Positions 1 to 8,537 of a DNA stretch of 64,000 nt are shown here, piece after piece. The stretch is from Planctomicrobium sp051466335 (GTDB lineage Bacteria; Planctomycetota; Planctomycetia; Planctomycetales; Planctomycetaceae), in contig NZ_CP195793.1 of NCBI RefSeq assembly GCF_051466335.1, positions 2,232,001 through 2,296,000 of the forward strand, written 5' to 3'. A program made the position numbers and the translations under genes. The notes beneath the pieces are model-generated. The model searched no databases, had not been told where the DNA came from, and saw only the letters and a list, made by a program, of their open reading frames with translations. The number at the start of each line of letters is the position of its first letter. Within the stretch, counting starts at the first letter, position 1.

Positions 1-37
1 GCTCGATGAGTGTGAACCCGCGACGAGTTTTCTTCAT
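1..37 (-). CDS. DUF1559 prepilin-like protein, N-terminal fragment
   Basis: Only the first 12 codons lie in the window; the gene continues past the left edge. Read on the minus strand they give M-K-K-T-R-R-G-F-T-L-I-E, the classic type IV prepilin cleavage/methylation leader (basic stretch, Gly, then Phe-Thr-Leu-Ile-Glu). An AAAGGA ribosome-binding site lies about 8 bases before the ATG. The leader matches those of the two complete DUF1559 genes at 57-60 kb, so a third DUF1559 gene is the best guess. Another type II secretion or pilin-like protein is possible because the diagnostic C-terminus is not visible. Confidence 0.75.
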   Translation of the reverse strand, partial: MKKTRRGFTLIE

Positions 38-710
38 TTCTTGGTTCCTTTACTAAAGTTAACAAACAAAGTTAATAATGCAGCTGGTAATGCTGATGGA
101 TGACGCCTGGAAAAATCTCTAGAACAGTGTGTTCTCAGCCCCCTCGGTGCAAATGTCGACATTCCGCCCAAATATTTGCATGATTTCTCGGTTTATAATG
201 TCTTTTGTAGAGAGCTGATCTATCGAATTCTATGCAACGGGAATAGGTAGCGGTAGTCTTTGATGAATTTTTGCCCTTAAGATTGGTGAAGAAACCTGCT
301 TTTTTAAAGAATATTGTTAACAATTCAGGCGAGCTAAGTGCCTCTGTGTTAGGCTGGTTGATATTTCGAGATATTGGTGTGCGAGGCATTCGACTGTCGG
401 TGTCTCTTTCGTCGGGAAGTACCAAATGAATTCGTACGACTGAGTCGGAGAAAGCAGCTGGGTGTTTCTAGCCAGCGATCTCGTCAAGTCGGTTTACGTT
501 CACTCGCCAGCAGCGATCGAACCTGATCACTTGCTCTTGATCAGGTTCGGAGTCATTCGACAGGATTGGGGGGCTGTTGAAATCTGGGGCGAGCAGAGAT
601 CTCAGGTTGCGAACTGAATGCTGAAGCGCGATAGTCAGGGAAGCAGAGTCTCTTTGGCCGGGGCAAACGTGGAAATGTTAATCAACGTTCTAAACCGGAG
701 CCGAGCGGGC
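38..710. other. Intergenic region with a 12-bp inverted repeat
   Basis: This gap lies downstream of uppS and upstream of the left-edge prepilin-like gene. A 96-codon open frame on the minus strand (135-425) has no ribosome-binding site or recognisable motif and I do not call it. The only clear structure is the perfect inverted repeat at 518-549. Confidence 0.6.
518..549. repeat. Perfect 12-bp inverted repeat, possible hairpin or operator
   Basis: Arms CGAACCTGATCA (518-529) and TGATCAGGTTCG (538-549) pair perfectly around the 8-base loop CTTGCTCT. Neither side has a T-run, so it is not a standard intrinsic terminator. It lies about 160 bases beyond the uppS stop and could be a 3' stability hairpin or a protein-binding palindrome. 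Confidence 0.6.
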
Positions 711-1544
711 TCAGGTTGCTTTCAGGCCGCCAAATCGACGCTTCCGGCTGGCAAAGTCACGAAGGGCTATCAACAATTCTTTCTGTCGAAAATCTGGCCA
801 GGCTGTTTCTGTAACGAACAGCTCAGCGTAGCTGATTTGCCAGAGAAGAAAGTTGCTAACTCGCATTTCACCCGAGGTGCGGATGACCAGATCTGGATCG
901 ACCATACCAGCCGTGTACAGGTAGTCTGAGATCGTCGACTCGGTTATCTCGTTCGGGTCGATTTGACCGACCTTGGCTGCTTCGGAAATGGCTCGAACGG
1001 CAGCGACAATTTCGTCGCGGGCACCATAGTCCAGTGCCAGACAAAGCCGCATTCCGGTGTTGTTCTGACTCTGCCTGATGGTCTCGTTGACTGCCTCAAG
1101 AATGCGAGAATCGAGACGATCTGTCCTGCCGATCGTTGTGAACTGGATTCCGTTCTGGAGGATCAGTTTTCGCTCTGCGACCACAAATCGCTGCAACAAT
1201 CCCATGAGGAGATCGAGTTCCAATTTGGGGCGTTTCCAATTCTCGCTGCTGAAGCAGTACAGCGTCAATTGCTGAATTCCCAGGCGGGAACATTCTTCAA
1301 CGATCTCGCGAACGCTTTGGACTCCGCGGCGATGTCCTTCAAACCGGGGGAGTCCCCGAGCCTGAGCCCAGCGGCCGTTCCCATCCATGATGATGGCAAT
1401 GTGTGCAGGGAGCCGATCTGCTGAGAGCCCTTCAGCTTCGAGTTGGGCACTTGTGTATTGGGAGTCGGATTTCACAGTCGGAAAATCAATATTCCAGCAA
1501 AAATTGTCATCAGGCGGAACGGGCCTTGAGCGAATCAACTCCAT
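711..1544 (-). CDS. uppS: Isoprenyl transferase (undecaprenyl diphosphate synthase)
   Basis: Cis-prenyltransferase that condenses isopentenyl diphosphate onto farnesyl diphosphate to make the C55 lipid carrier for peptidoglycan and other envelope polymers; cytoplasmic and membrane-associated. Visible signatures are the IIMDGNGRWA diphosphate-binding motif (catalytic Asp), the FEGHRRG box, LYCFSSENWKRP and the C-terminal IRTSGEMRVSNFLLWQ box followed by WPDF. Length is close to the usual 230-260 residues plus an N-terminal extension of about 45 residues. The start is uncertain: an in-frame GTG at 1589, ATG at 1544 and GTG at 1475 are possible and none has a strong ribosome-binding site; I use 1544. 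It is transcribed away from the membrane-protein/ABC pair. No cdsA or dxr is adjacent. Confidence 0.95.
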   Translation of the reverse strand: MELIRSRPVPPDDNFCWNIDFPTVKSDSQYTSAQLEAEGLSADRLPAHIAIIMDGNGRWAQARGLPRFEGHRRGVQSVREIVEECSRLGIQQLTLYCFSSENWKRPKLELDLLMGLLQRFVVAERKLILQNGIQFTTIGRTDRLDSRILEAVNETIRQSQNNTGMRLCLALDYGARDEIVAAVRAISEAAKVGQIDPNEITESTISDYLYTAGMVDPDLVIRTSGEMRVSNFLLWQISYAELFVTETAWPDFRQKELLIALRDFASRKRRFGGLKAT

Positions 1545-1935
1545 TCTGACCGATCTGTCTATCCGCATCAAGAAATCGAAGATAAGCACTTTCAGAATTA
1601 GTGATTATGAACGTTTGGAGAATGCCGACCGAACCGGCAACGTGAGAGATTTTGATCGGAAGTGGAGTAGCATCAGTCGGGGTGGATCTAAAAAAAGGGG
1701 AAATTCCTCTCGGCGTGACAGCAACTGACTCAATCTCTCGAAATCAATAAACTATGATGCTGCGGCCATCTCACTGTGAACACTTGCTTTGCAACGTGGT
1801 GACCGGGCCGATGGAGGTGTGGGGTTCCAGAGAACGAATCGCGGTCTTTCCGGTTCCGTGCGATGAGGGCTCACCATCGATGAAATCAAGATCCATCTCA
1901 TTGTTGAATTTTCTGAGTCTGCAGGAATGCCTCTT
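1545..1935. other. Divergent intergenic region (uppS / membrane protein)
   Basis: The region separates two divergent genes and must hold both promoters, but I could not pick out a confident -35/-10 pair. Short open frames here have no supporting motif or ribosome-binding site. Confidence 0.5.
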
Positions 1936-4254
1936 ATGGCTGCGGGAAATCCGGGATTTCGTGTCTGGTTGAGAGAACCGTTGCTTCAACTCTTCTCTCG
2001 ATTTTCGAATGCGATCTGTTTTAGAAGCGCTTGGCGCCTTGTTTGCCTGCTCACTCTGATTCTCGCCGTGCACTGCGGGATAACTCGAAGTTCGCTCGCT
2101 AATGAGGAGGACTTTCAGCTTGAAAACCTCTCCGTTGGTTTACAGGGTAATTTTAAGCTCGGTTCCTGGACGCCGGTTGAATTTGATTTGTCCGGACCGG
2201 CCGGGAAAACAGTCCAACCTGCGATTCGCTCGGTGGACCCAGATGGGCAAGGGACGCTTCAGCCTCTCGGCGAAGCTGTGATGGATGCATCTGGTCCAAC
2301 GCGAGTACGCGGCCTGTTTCGTCATGGGAAATTGAAGGGTTCTCTTCAAATTCAGATTCTGGATGGAGAGCAGCTACTCAAGGCTTTTCCTGTCCGGATC
2401 GGAGCAGGGGGGGCAGTTCAGGTGGTCTCCCCTTCGACAAGTGTTTGGGTCGCTGTCGGGAATCAGCCTGTGATTAGTGGAGGCATCGCTGAGTGGAACA
2501 GTTCCAAAGCAGGAAGCGTTCAACTGATTGAATTGCCCGATCTTGAGCAGTCGATCCTTTCAGGTGAAGCGTTGGACGGGGTTGATGTGATCGCCCTGAC
2601 CGGGGACGTGAAGATGTCGGAAACGGCCTCCCGATCAATTCGCGACTGGGTTCGCCGGGGCGGCCGTTTGATTCTCTCCATCGGGAACACAACGGAGTCG
2701 CTGAGCCAGAGTTCATTGATGGAATGGCTGCCGATCGAGGTGAATGGCCAGTCAGAAATTGTGAAGCTCGCAGGGATTCAGGAACTGGTTCCGCGTAGTT
2801 CGCAACTCCGCACATTGACCAAGTTCACTGCTGCGAACCTGAAACGCGGGAACGGGATTGTCGTTGCGAGCGGAATTTCTGGCCCGCTTGTGACCCGTTC
2901 AGCCTACGGGCAAGGGGAAGTCACCGCTGTCGCTGTGCGGCTGGATGAGCCACCACTTTCGACTTGGGAGTCGTCCTCTCAGGCGAAGCTCAGCGGAATT
3001 CTGGGATATGTTCCGGATTCGATCGAATCGCTTGGGACTGGGGCACGGGCGCAGGTCGATCTCGACCCGAATTCTGTGACCGATCTTCAATCGCAGTTAA
3101 ATCACACGCTCGACAGCTTTTCACAAGTGAAAAAGACCTCACCTTGGATGGTGATCGGTTGGATTGCACTCTTTGCTGTTGTGATCGGTCCTTTGGATTA
3201 TCTAGTTGTCAGCTACTGGCTCAAGCGTCCGGAGTTGACGTGGATCACGATGCTCATGTGGACGGCTCTTGCTTCTTTGTTCGCGATTTCAATGGGAGAT
3301 CGAGTGAACAGCCACCCGCCCGTCGCGCGACAAATGAGTTCCCTGAATTTCGACGTGGCGACCAACACTGTACGCGGTGAGAGTTGGTACAACTTTTATT
3401 CAGACAGTAACCGGCGCCATCGCGTGACGACAAAATTCGGCACCGCTTTCGGGACATCAACTCCTGAGACTGTTCGCGTGAGTTGGGTCAATCGACCTGG
3501 AGACGGGTTCCGCGGAATGCTTGGTTCCGGCGGGCTCGATGAATCCAAGCCACAATACCGCTTCTTCCAGGATGCATCAGGAATCGAGAACTTTCCTGTT
3601 CGGAATTGGTCTTCGGGTTCAGTGAAGTGCGAATGGGAGTACGATCACGATGTCAGTAATTTCATTCAGTCATCGCTGACAGAAGGTCGGGCGAATCGGA
3701 TTGGCGGAACTTTGACGCATCACCTCCCGGGTGAGCTCACAGACTGGTTTCTTGCCTGTGGAAGTGTGGCCTATTTTGAACGCGGGCAGGGGGGAGGGGC
3801 GCAGCCGTTGCGTCCCGGTGAAGAGTGGAATGTCTCCCGGGCGAGTTCAAACTTGTTACGAGGTCGCATCATGACCTTGATTCAGGAGAAATTCACAGGG
3901 AAGATTTCGACCGCCGCAGACGAAGACCTGCAGCGTCTCAGGTATGACCGCAACAACGTTGACCCGTATGTGAATGAGCTGGCAACTTCATTTTACGAAG
4001 TCATCGGGGGGGAGTCGTTTACTGGGTTGAAGAACGATTCGCTTTCCCAGTTGGATTTGTCATCAACCATCGAGCTGAAGAGAGCAGTTCTGTTTGGACG
4101 AATGAAGCTTCCACCAATGGAATTTGAACTGGATGGAGAACCCCTTCCGATCGAAGAACAGTCGGTGCTGGTCAAGATCCTCATCCCGGTTCAAGTTGTC
4201 GAGCGGGAAGCGGATCTCCCCCCTCCAGCAGATGTGCTCGTCCCGAGAAAGTAG
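1936..4254 (+). CDS. Large membrane protein with amidotransferase-like fold region, ABC-associated
   Basis: About 772 residues, not assignable to a named family by eye. An N-terminal hydrophobic segment (roughly residues 33-52) is followed by an extracytoplasmic-looking beta-rich region. A stretch near residues 170-265 (isoleucine/valine strands, DGVDVIALTG, then WVRRGGRLILSIGN) resembles the class I glutamine amidotransferase-like fold seen in GldG/DUF4350-type ABC auxiliary proteins. Two transmembrane helices lie near residues 403-428 and 433-452 (WMVIGWIALFAVVIGPLDYL; ITMLMWTALASLFAIS), then a soluble domain of about 300 residues. ATG at 1936 sits 9 bases after AGGA; an ATG at 1927 is also open. 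The ABC ATPase gene follows 87 bases downstream, which suggests a role with that transporter. Function is inferred. Confidence 0.75.
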   Translation: MAAGNPGFRVWLREPLLQLFSRFSNAICFRSAWRLVCLLTLILAVHCGITRSSLANEEDFQLENLSVGLQGNFKLGSWTPVEFDLSGPAGKTVQPAIRSVDPDGQGTLQPLGEAVMDASGPTRVRGLFRHGKLKGSLQIQILDGEQLLKAFPVRIGAGGAVQVVSPSTSVWVAVGNQPVISGGIAEWNSSKAGSVQLIELPDLEQSILSGEALDGVDVIALTGDVKMSETASRSIRDWVRRGGRLILSIGNTTESLSQSSLMEWLPIEVNGQSEIVKLAGIQELVPRSSQLRTLTKFTAANLKRGNGIVVASGISGPLVTRSAYGQGEVTAVAVRLDEPPLSTWESSSQAKLSGILGYVPDSIESLGTGARAQVDLDPNSVTDLQSQLNHTLDSFSQVKKTSPWMVIGWIALFAVVIGPLDYLVVSYWLKRPELTWITMLMWTALASLFAISMGDRVNSHPPVARQMSSLNFDVATNTVRGESWYNFYSDSNRRHRVTTKFGTAFGTSTPETVRVSWVNRPGDGFRGMLGSGGLDESKPQYRFFQDASGIENFPVRNWSSGSVKCEWEYDHDVSNFIQSSLTEGRANRIGGTLTHHLPGELTDWFLACGSVAYFERGQGGGAQPLRPGEEWNVSRASSNLLRGRIMTLIQEKFTGKISTAADEDLQRLRYDRNNVDPYVNELATSFYEVIGGESFTGLKNDSLSQLDLSSTIELKRAVLFGRMKLPPMEFELDGEPLPIEEQSVLVKILIPVQVVEREADLPPPADVLVPRK

Positions 4255-4341
4255 CGGACAAAAATTGGGGGAATGTGACTTCCTCGCGAGTTGGTTTGAA
4301 GAAAATTCCTGGCTCATCTGATTCCAGAAAAGAACAGTACC

Positions 4342-5268
4342 GTGATTGAAACCATTAAGTTGACCAAGCGTTACGGTGAATTGATCGCTGCAAACGAAAT
4401 CACATTGAAGCTGGTTGAAGGGGACGTCTTTGGTTTTATCGGGCCCAACGGCTCGGGCAAGACAACCACGATGCGGATGATCGCAACGCTGCTCAATCCC
4501 GATTATGGCGAGTGTTATGTCTGTGGGCAGTCGATCTATCAGAATCCGCAGGAAATCCGCCGTCTGGTTGGCTACATGCCAGACTTCTTCGGCGTCTATG
4601 ATGATATGACCGTCATGGAGTATCTCGAGTTCTTCGCTTCCACATACCGCATCAATGGACCGAACCGTCGCAAGGTTTGTGAAGAGAAGCTGGAACTGGT
4701 CGATATGTCCTTCAAACGGGATGCGATGGTCAGCCAGCTTTCGCGCGGGCAGACGCAGCGTGTCGGACTTGCCCGAACACTGTTGCATGATCCTCAGGTT
4801 CTGCTTCTTGACGAGCCTGCCAGCGGACTCGACCCCCGTGCTCGAATTGAGATGCGCGGACTTCTGCGACGTCTGGGAGAGATGAAAAAGACGGTCATCG
4901 TATCCAGCCATATTCTTCCGGAACTGGCAGACGTTTGTACTCGCATCGGGATGATCGAAAAAGGAAATATGATCATCGATGGAGATGTCGAAGAAGTGAT
5001 GCGCGAGGCACGGGGCGCGATCCGCCTGGAAATCAAGCTAATGGATCGAGAAGAGCAGGCTGCCCGCTTTATCGAACAACATGATCTGGTCGGCAACGTG
5101 ACAATGGAGGGGAACACCATCTGTGTCACATTGAAGCCAGGAATTGAAGATTACAGTCCACTTCCTCAATTGCTGATCGAGAACGGGTATCGGATCCGGC
5201 AGTTCAGAGAAGAAGAGGTGAACCTCGAAACTGCTTTCATGCGGTTGACGATGGGAATTCAGCAATAA
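4342..5268 (+). CDS. ABC transporter ATP-binding protein (CcmA/NatA type)
   Basis: ATPase subunit of 308 residues. Walker A is GPNGSGKTTT, the signature motif is the variant LSRGQTQRVGLART (LSRGQ instead of LSGGQ), Walker B is VLLLDEPASGLDP, and the switch His lies in VIVSSH. The C-terminal 80 residues form the accessory domain typical of ABC-2 exporter ATPases. It starts at a GTG at 4342 with a weak ribosome-binding site. The only same-strand neighbour is the membrane protein upstream; no ABC-2 permease follows because the next gene converges. It probably energises export or a membrane-remodelling task together with that neighbour, whose two central helices are the only local candidates for membrane partners. 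Confidence 0.93.
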   Translation: MIETIKLTKRYGELIAANEITLKLVEGDVFGFIGPNGSGKTTTMRMIATLLNPDYGECYVCGQSIYQNPQEIRRLVGYMPDFFGVYDDMTVMEYLEFFASTYRINGPNRRKVCEEKLELVDMSFKRDAMVSQLSRGQTQRVGLARTLLHDPQVLLLDEPASGLDPRARIEMRGLLRRLGEMKKTVIVSSHILPELADVCTRIGMIEKGNMIIDGDVEEVMREARGAIRLEIKLMDREEQAARFIEQHDLVGNVTMEGNTICVTLKPGIEDYSPLPQLLIENGYRIRQFREEEVNLETAFMRLTMGIQQ

Positions 5269-5329
5269 GACTGTTGCGGAGTTTCAGTAACTTCCGCTGG
5301 CGTGCTCACCCCGGTAGTTGCCCGGTCGA

Positions 5330-6796
5330 TCAGTGCTCGCGTAGTTTCAGTACGCTGAGCGTCAGATAGATCAACGCGCCGAAACTGAGGAGCATGAAGC
5401 CGGTTCGGAGCCAGGGGAACGAAGCCGCGCTTGTCGGGTTTGCAATTCGGTGAATGGCATTCGCTGCGGCGACGCGGGCCGCTTCGTTCTCGTCACTGAT
5501 CTGAATTTTCGTCAGTTGGGGAACGACATTCCGTGCTCCACGTCCCGCCTCTGCGAGTCCGTCGATGACCTGTACCCGACGACTCGCGTCAGCATTTGTG
5601 AGGTCTTCCTTCAAGATGCTGAGGTTGCTGGCGTCTGACGATGCAAGCTTTCCGAGCGAGCGGGCAGCGTGAGTGCGAACGTCCGGGGAGCCAGTTTGAT
5701 ACGCCTCGACCCATAATTTTTGAGCCTGAGACAGTCTGCTCACACGACTACTTTGGTACAGGTTGAGAAGTAGAGACGCCCCGAGTAATCCAAGGGAGAT
5801 CAAGGTTAACTGGAACAGCTTTGGGGAGTGGGGCGGCTTGTCAGTCGGAAAGAACTGGGTCGGAGCAATCCTGGGCTCGGTCTGATTCTGATGCAGCGAA
5901 TCCTCTGCTGCAGCGACGATTCCACCAATTCCCGGTTTCGGTTTGACTACAATCGTGTTGCTGATGGACTTCAGTTTCTCGGCGACCTCGGAGGCGCTTT
6001 GAAACCGCATTTCCGGGGGCTTCTCCAGCAATTTGAGGATAATAGCCTCGAGTCCCGGAGGGCAGTCGAGTGCCAGCTCTGTGGGGCGCTTGGGGACGGC
6101 GGTGCTGTGAAGGTGAAGGGTCGCTCCCGGCGTTTCGCCAATGAATGGAACTCTGCCGGTGACGAGTTCATAGAGGACGCAGCCCAGGGCGTAGAGATCG
6201 GTCCTCGGAGTGACCTCGAGTCCTCGAATTTGCTCCGGCGCCATGTACAGAAACGTCCCTGCAGTTTTTCCTGCAGCCGTGATTTTTCGTGCAGCAGCGA
6301 CACTTGCCAGCCCGAAGTCACTCAGTTTCAGTTCACCATTCGGCCCAAGCAGGAAATTACTGGGCTTCACATCCCGATGGACGACCCCTTTCTCATGAGA
6401 GTAAGCGAGTGCGGCACACATCTGTAACCCGAACTCGATTGTTTGTTCCCAGGGAAAACGACCGCATGCAACCAGTCGATCTTCCAGCGACCCTCCTTCA
6501 AGGAGTTCCATGGCGTAGAAACGGCGTTTGTCTTCGCAGACACCGCCAAAGCACCGGACGATGTTCGGGTGCTTCAGAGTCTTGAGAACTTCAACTTCGC
6601 GTTCGAATCGGGCGAGAGCAGTTTTGTCGGTAATGTCTCCGGGCAACATTTTCAGAGCGACCATGCGATCGTTGACAACGTAGCGGGCGCGGAAGACGAC
6701 ACCCATGCCCCCTTCGCCGATCTGCTCGAGAATCTCGAACGGCCAGATCCACCGGGATTCGGGTTTTGGAGGCTGTGTCTGCACGACTGCGATCAT
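5330..6796 (-). CDS. Transmembrane Ser/Thr protein kinase with HEAT-like domain
   Basis: Hanks-type kinase of 488 residues. Glycine loop GEGGMGVV (27-34), catalytic Lys49 in VALKML, catalytic loop HRDVKPSNFLL (Asp142), metal-binding DFG at 160-162 and APEQIRG in the activation segment are all intact, so it should be active. A Pro-rich juxtamembrane linker leads to a transmembrane helix (about 328-347), then a helical HEAT-like region (about 355-455) with alternating RTHAARSLGKLA and RVAAANAIHRIA helices, and a second transmembrane helix (463-484). The HEAT-like part is therefore predicted outside the cytoplasmic membrane between two helices. It converges on the ABC ATPase gene. The ATG start is used although a GTG 12 bases in is possible. 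Confidence 0.93.
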   Translation of the reverse strand: MIAVVQTQPPKPESRWIWPFEILEQIGEGGMGVVFRARYVVNDRMVALKMLPGDITDKTALARFEREVEVLKTLKHPNIVRCFGGVCEDKRRFYAMELLEGGSLEDRLVACGRFPWEQTIEFGLQMCAALAYSHEKGVVHRDVKPSNFLLGPNGELKLSDFGLASVAAARKITAAGKTAGTFLYMAPEQIRGLEVTPRTDLYALGCVLYELVTGRVPFIGETPGATLHLHSTAVPKRPTELALDCPPGLEAIILKLLEKPPEMRFQSASEVAEKLKSISNTIVVKPKPGIGGIVAAAEDSLHQNQTEPRIAPTQFFPTDKPPHSPKLFQLTLISLGLLGASLLLNLYQSSRVSRLSQAQKLWVEAYQTGSPDVRTHAARSLGKLASSDASNLSILKEDLTNADASRRVQVIDGLAEAGRGARNVVPQLTKIQISDENEAARVAAANAIHRIANPTSAASFPWLRTGFMLLSFGALIYLTLSVLKLREH

Positions 6797-7161
6797 CCTA
6801 GAATGGACAGCTGTTATATCATCAAATCGAAAATGCTCGCCCGCAATAACTCAAGATTGTACCAATCCAGTCTTTATCTGACATAGCCCCTTTGGTGGCG
6901 ATCTGGCTGGCCTCTCTCGAAGAGCAATTTTATTTTTAAAGCCTTCAATGGCTTAAGCGTTGTCTGCTGAATGGGGTGTGATTGTGTTTTATTTCGTCTT
7001 GTTTGATTTTATGTTCGAGGCGTGTTGAGATCGGGTGTTTCTGCAAAGGATGTGGAAAATTTTCCTGATTCTTGTGCGGAATTTTCTTACTCAACACGAC
7101 GTGCTGGCACTCGTTATGATTCCGGTTTGCATCCGAATCACACGCTATTTCAGAAGACCAC
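6797..7161. other. Divergent intergenic region (kinase / truD)
   Basis: AT-rich spacer between divergent genes, with T-rich stretches around 6929-7010. I see no convincing small gene or structured RNA; promoters for both flanking genes must lie here but are not resolvable by eye. Confidence 0.5.
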
Positions 7162-8373
7162 ATGAAACTTAGGCGACTCGTCGACGACTTCAACGTTCAG
7201 GAACTCAACCAGCTTTCCGTTGGGAAGGTGGGGCATTTCGCAGCGTATGAGTTACAAAAAACTGGTTGGACCACCCTCGACGCGATCAGTCACTTTTCGC
7301 GAACTCTGAATATTCCTCGAGCCAATTTTTCGCACGCGGGATTGAAAGATCGCCACGCGGTAACCAGCCAACTGATCACGATTCGGAATGGTCCAAGACG
7401 CTCATGGGAAGAGGAGAAGCTCTCACTGATATACGTGGGCCAAGCTCAGCGTGAGACCAATTCCACCGACATTCTTGGGAACAAATTCCGGATCGTACTC
7501 CGCTCGCTCTATTCAGAAGAAGTTCAGATCGCGACGAACGCAATGCCGGAACTGCAACGCTGCGGGCTGCCGAATTATTTCGACGATCAGCGTTTTGGAT
7601 CGTGGTACGCAGGTGAGGGGTTTGTCGGAGAAGCCTGGGTCCGGGAAAACTACGAGAAAGCTCTCTGGCTCGCTTTCGCCGAGCATCATCCCAATGATGA
7701 TGCTGTGGAGCGAGGTCAAAAGAAGATCCTGCGCGAGAACTGGAAAGACTGGCTCACCTGTAAACAGCTTCTCGATCGATCGCATCGGCGCAGCGTGGTG
7801 ACGTTTCTTTGTGATAAGCCCGAAGACTTTAAAGGTGCCTGGGGAATAGTGAATCCCGATCTTCGCGGGCTCTATCTCTCTGCATTGCAAAGCGATCTGT
7901 GGAATAAGATTACCAGCGACTTCATCGCGTCACACACCGAGGAATCGCAGTGTTTTCCGGTCCAGCTTCGGACTGGTGAAGTGAATTTTCCTCAGCGACT
8001 GACGGATAATCAGATCGAGCAATTCAGTGGAAAAGAACTCCCATTGCCATCGGGACGGATTAAAGAAGGTGAAGATCCGGAGCAGGAGTTTCTGGACAAT
8101 GCACTTCAGAAGTACCAATGGTCTTTGCGGCAACTCAAAGTGAAGTTCCCACGGGACAAATTCTTCTCCAAAGCCCGACGTTCCATTTTGATCCCATTGA
8201 AGGATCTGCAGGGGACTTTTGGTGACGATGAACTCGATCAAGGACATTCAAAACTTGACCTGAGTTTTACGCTTCCCAAGGGTTCCTATGCCACGATGGT
8301 CGTGAAGCGATTGACTTTGGGACTGGATGATGAAATTGCAGCGTTGAACGAGTCGTCCCCTCAAATTGACTGA
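7162..8373 (+). CDS. truD: tRNA pseudouridine synthase D
   Basis: 403 residues. TruD converts U13 of certain tRNAs to pseudouridine. The family hallmark AGLKDRHAVTSQ is present with the presumed catalytic Asp63, as is an early basic segment (MKLRRLVDDFNVQEL) matching the usual N-terminal phrase in which the protein must not block RNA binding. The conserved NYFDDQRFGS box is seen near residue 138. Length is slightly above the Escherichia coli enzyme (about 350). It stands alone, divergent from the kinase and convergent with the oxidoreductase. ATG at 7162 follows a weak AGAAG site. Confidence 0.95.
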   Translation: MKLRRLVDDFNVQELNQLSVGKVGHFAAYELQKTGWTTLDAISHFSRTLNIPRANFSHAGLKDRHAVTSQLITIRNGPRRSWEEEKLSLIYVGQAQRETNSTDILGNKFRIVLRSLYSEEVQIATNAMPELQRCGLPNYFDDQRFGSWYAGEGFVGEAWVRENYEKALWLAFAEHHPNDDAVERGQKKILRENWKDWLTCKQLLDRSHRRSVVTFLCDKPEDFKGAWGIVNPDLRGLYLSALQSDLWNKITSDFIASHTEESQCFPVQLRTGEVNFPQRLTDNQIEQFSGKELPLPSGRIKEGEDPEQEFLDNALQKYQWSLRQLKVKFPRDKFFSKARRSILIPLKDLQGTFGDDELDQGHSKLDLSFTLPKGSYATMVVKRLTLGLDDEIAALNESSPQID

Positions 8374-8537
8374 TGCCGCTAGCAAACGGTCCTGCGTGTG
8401 AAGCTCACTTGCGAACGGGATAACACGACAAAGAAGGCGAGAACGCACCTCCTTCCGGGATCGCTGTCGTTCTCGCTGCGGAATCGGAGTGGACCAAGTT
8501 CAAGGGAAACGGCTGGGAATGTTTTGCAGCGATGCGA

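Noticed and set aside
135..425. 96-codon minus-strand frame in the left gap
   Set aside because: No ribosome-binding site, no motif, and mixed composition; not distinguishable from chance.
4063..4911. 282-codon minus-strand frame across the membrane protein/ABC ATPase junction
   Set aside because: Covers two well-supported plus-strand genes and shows no domain.
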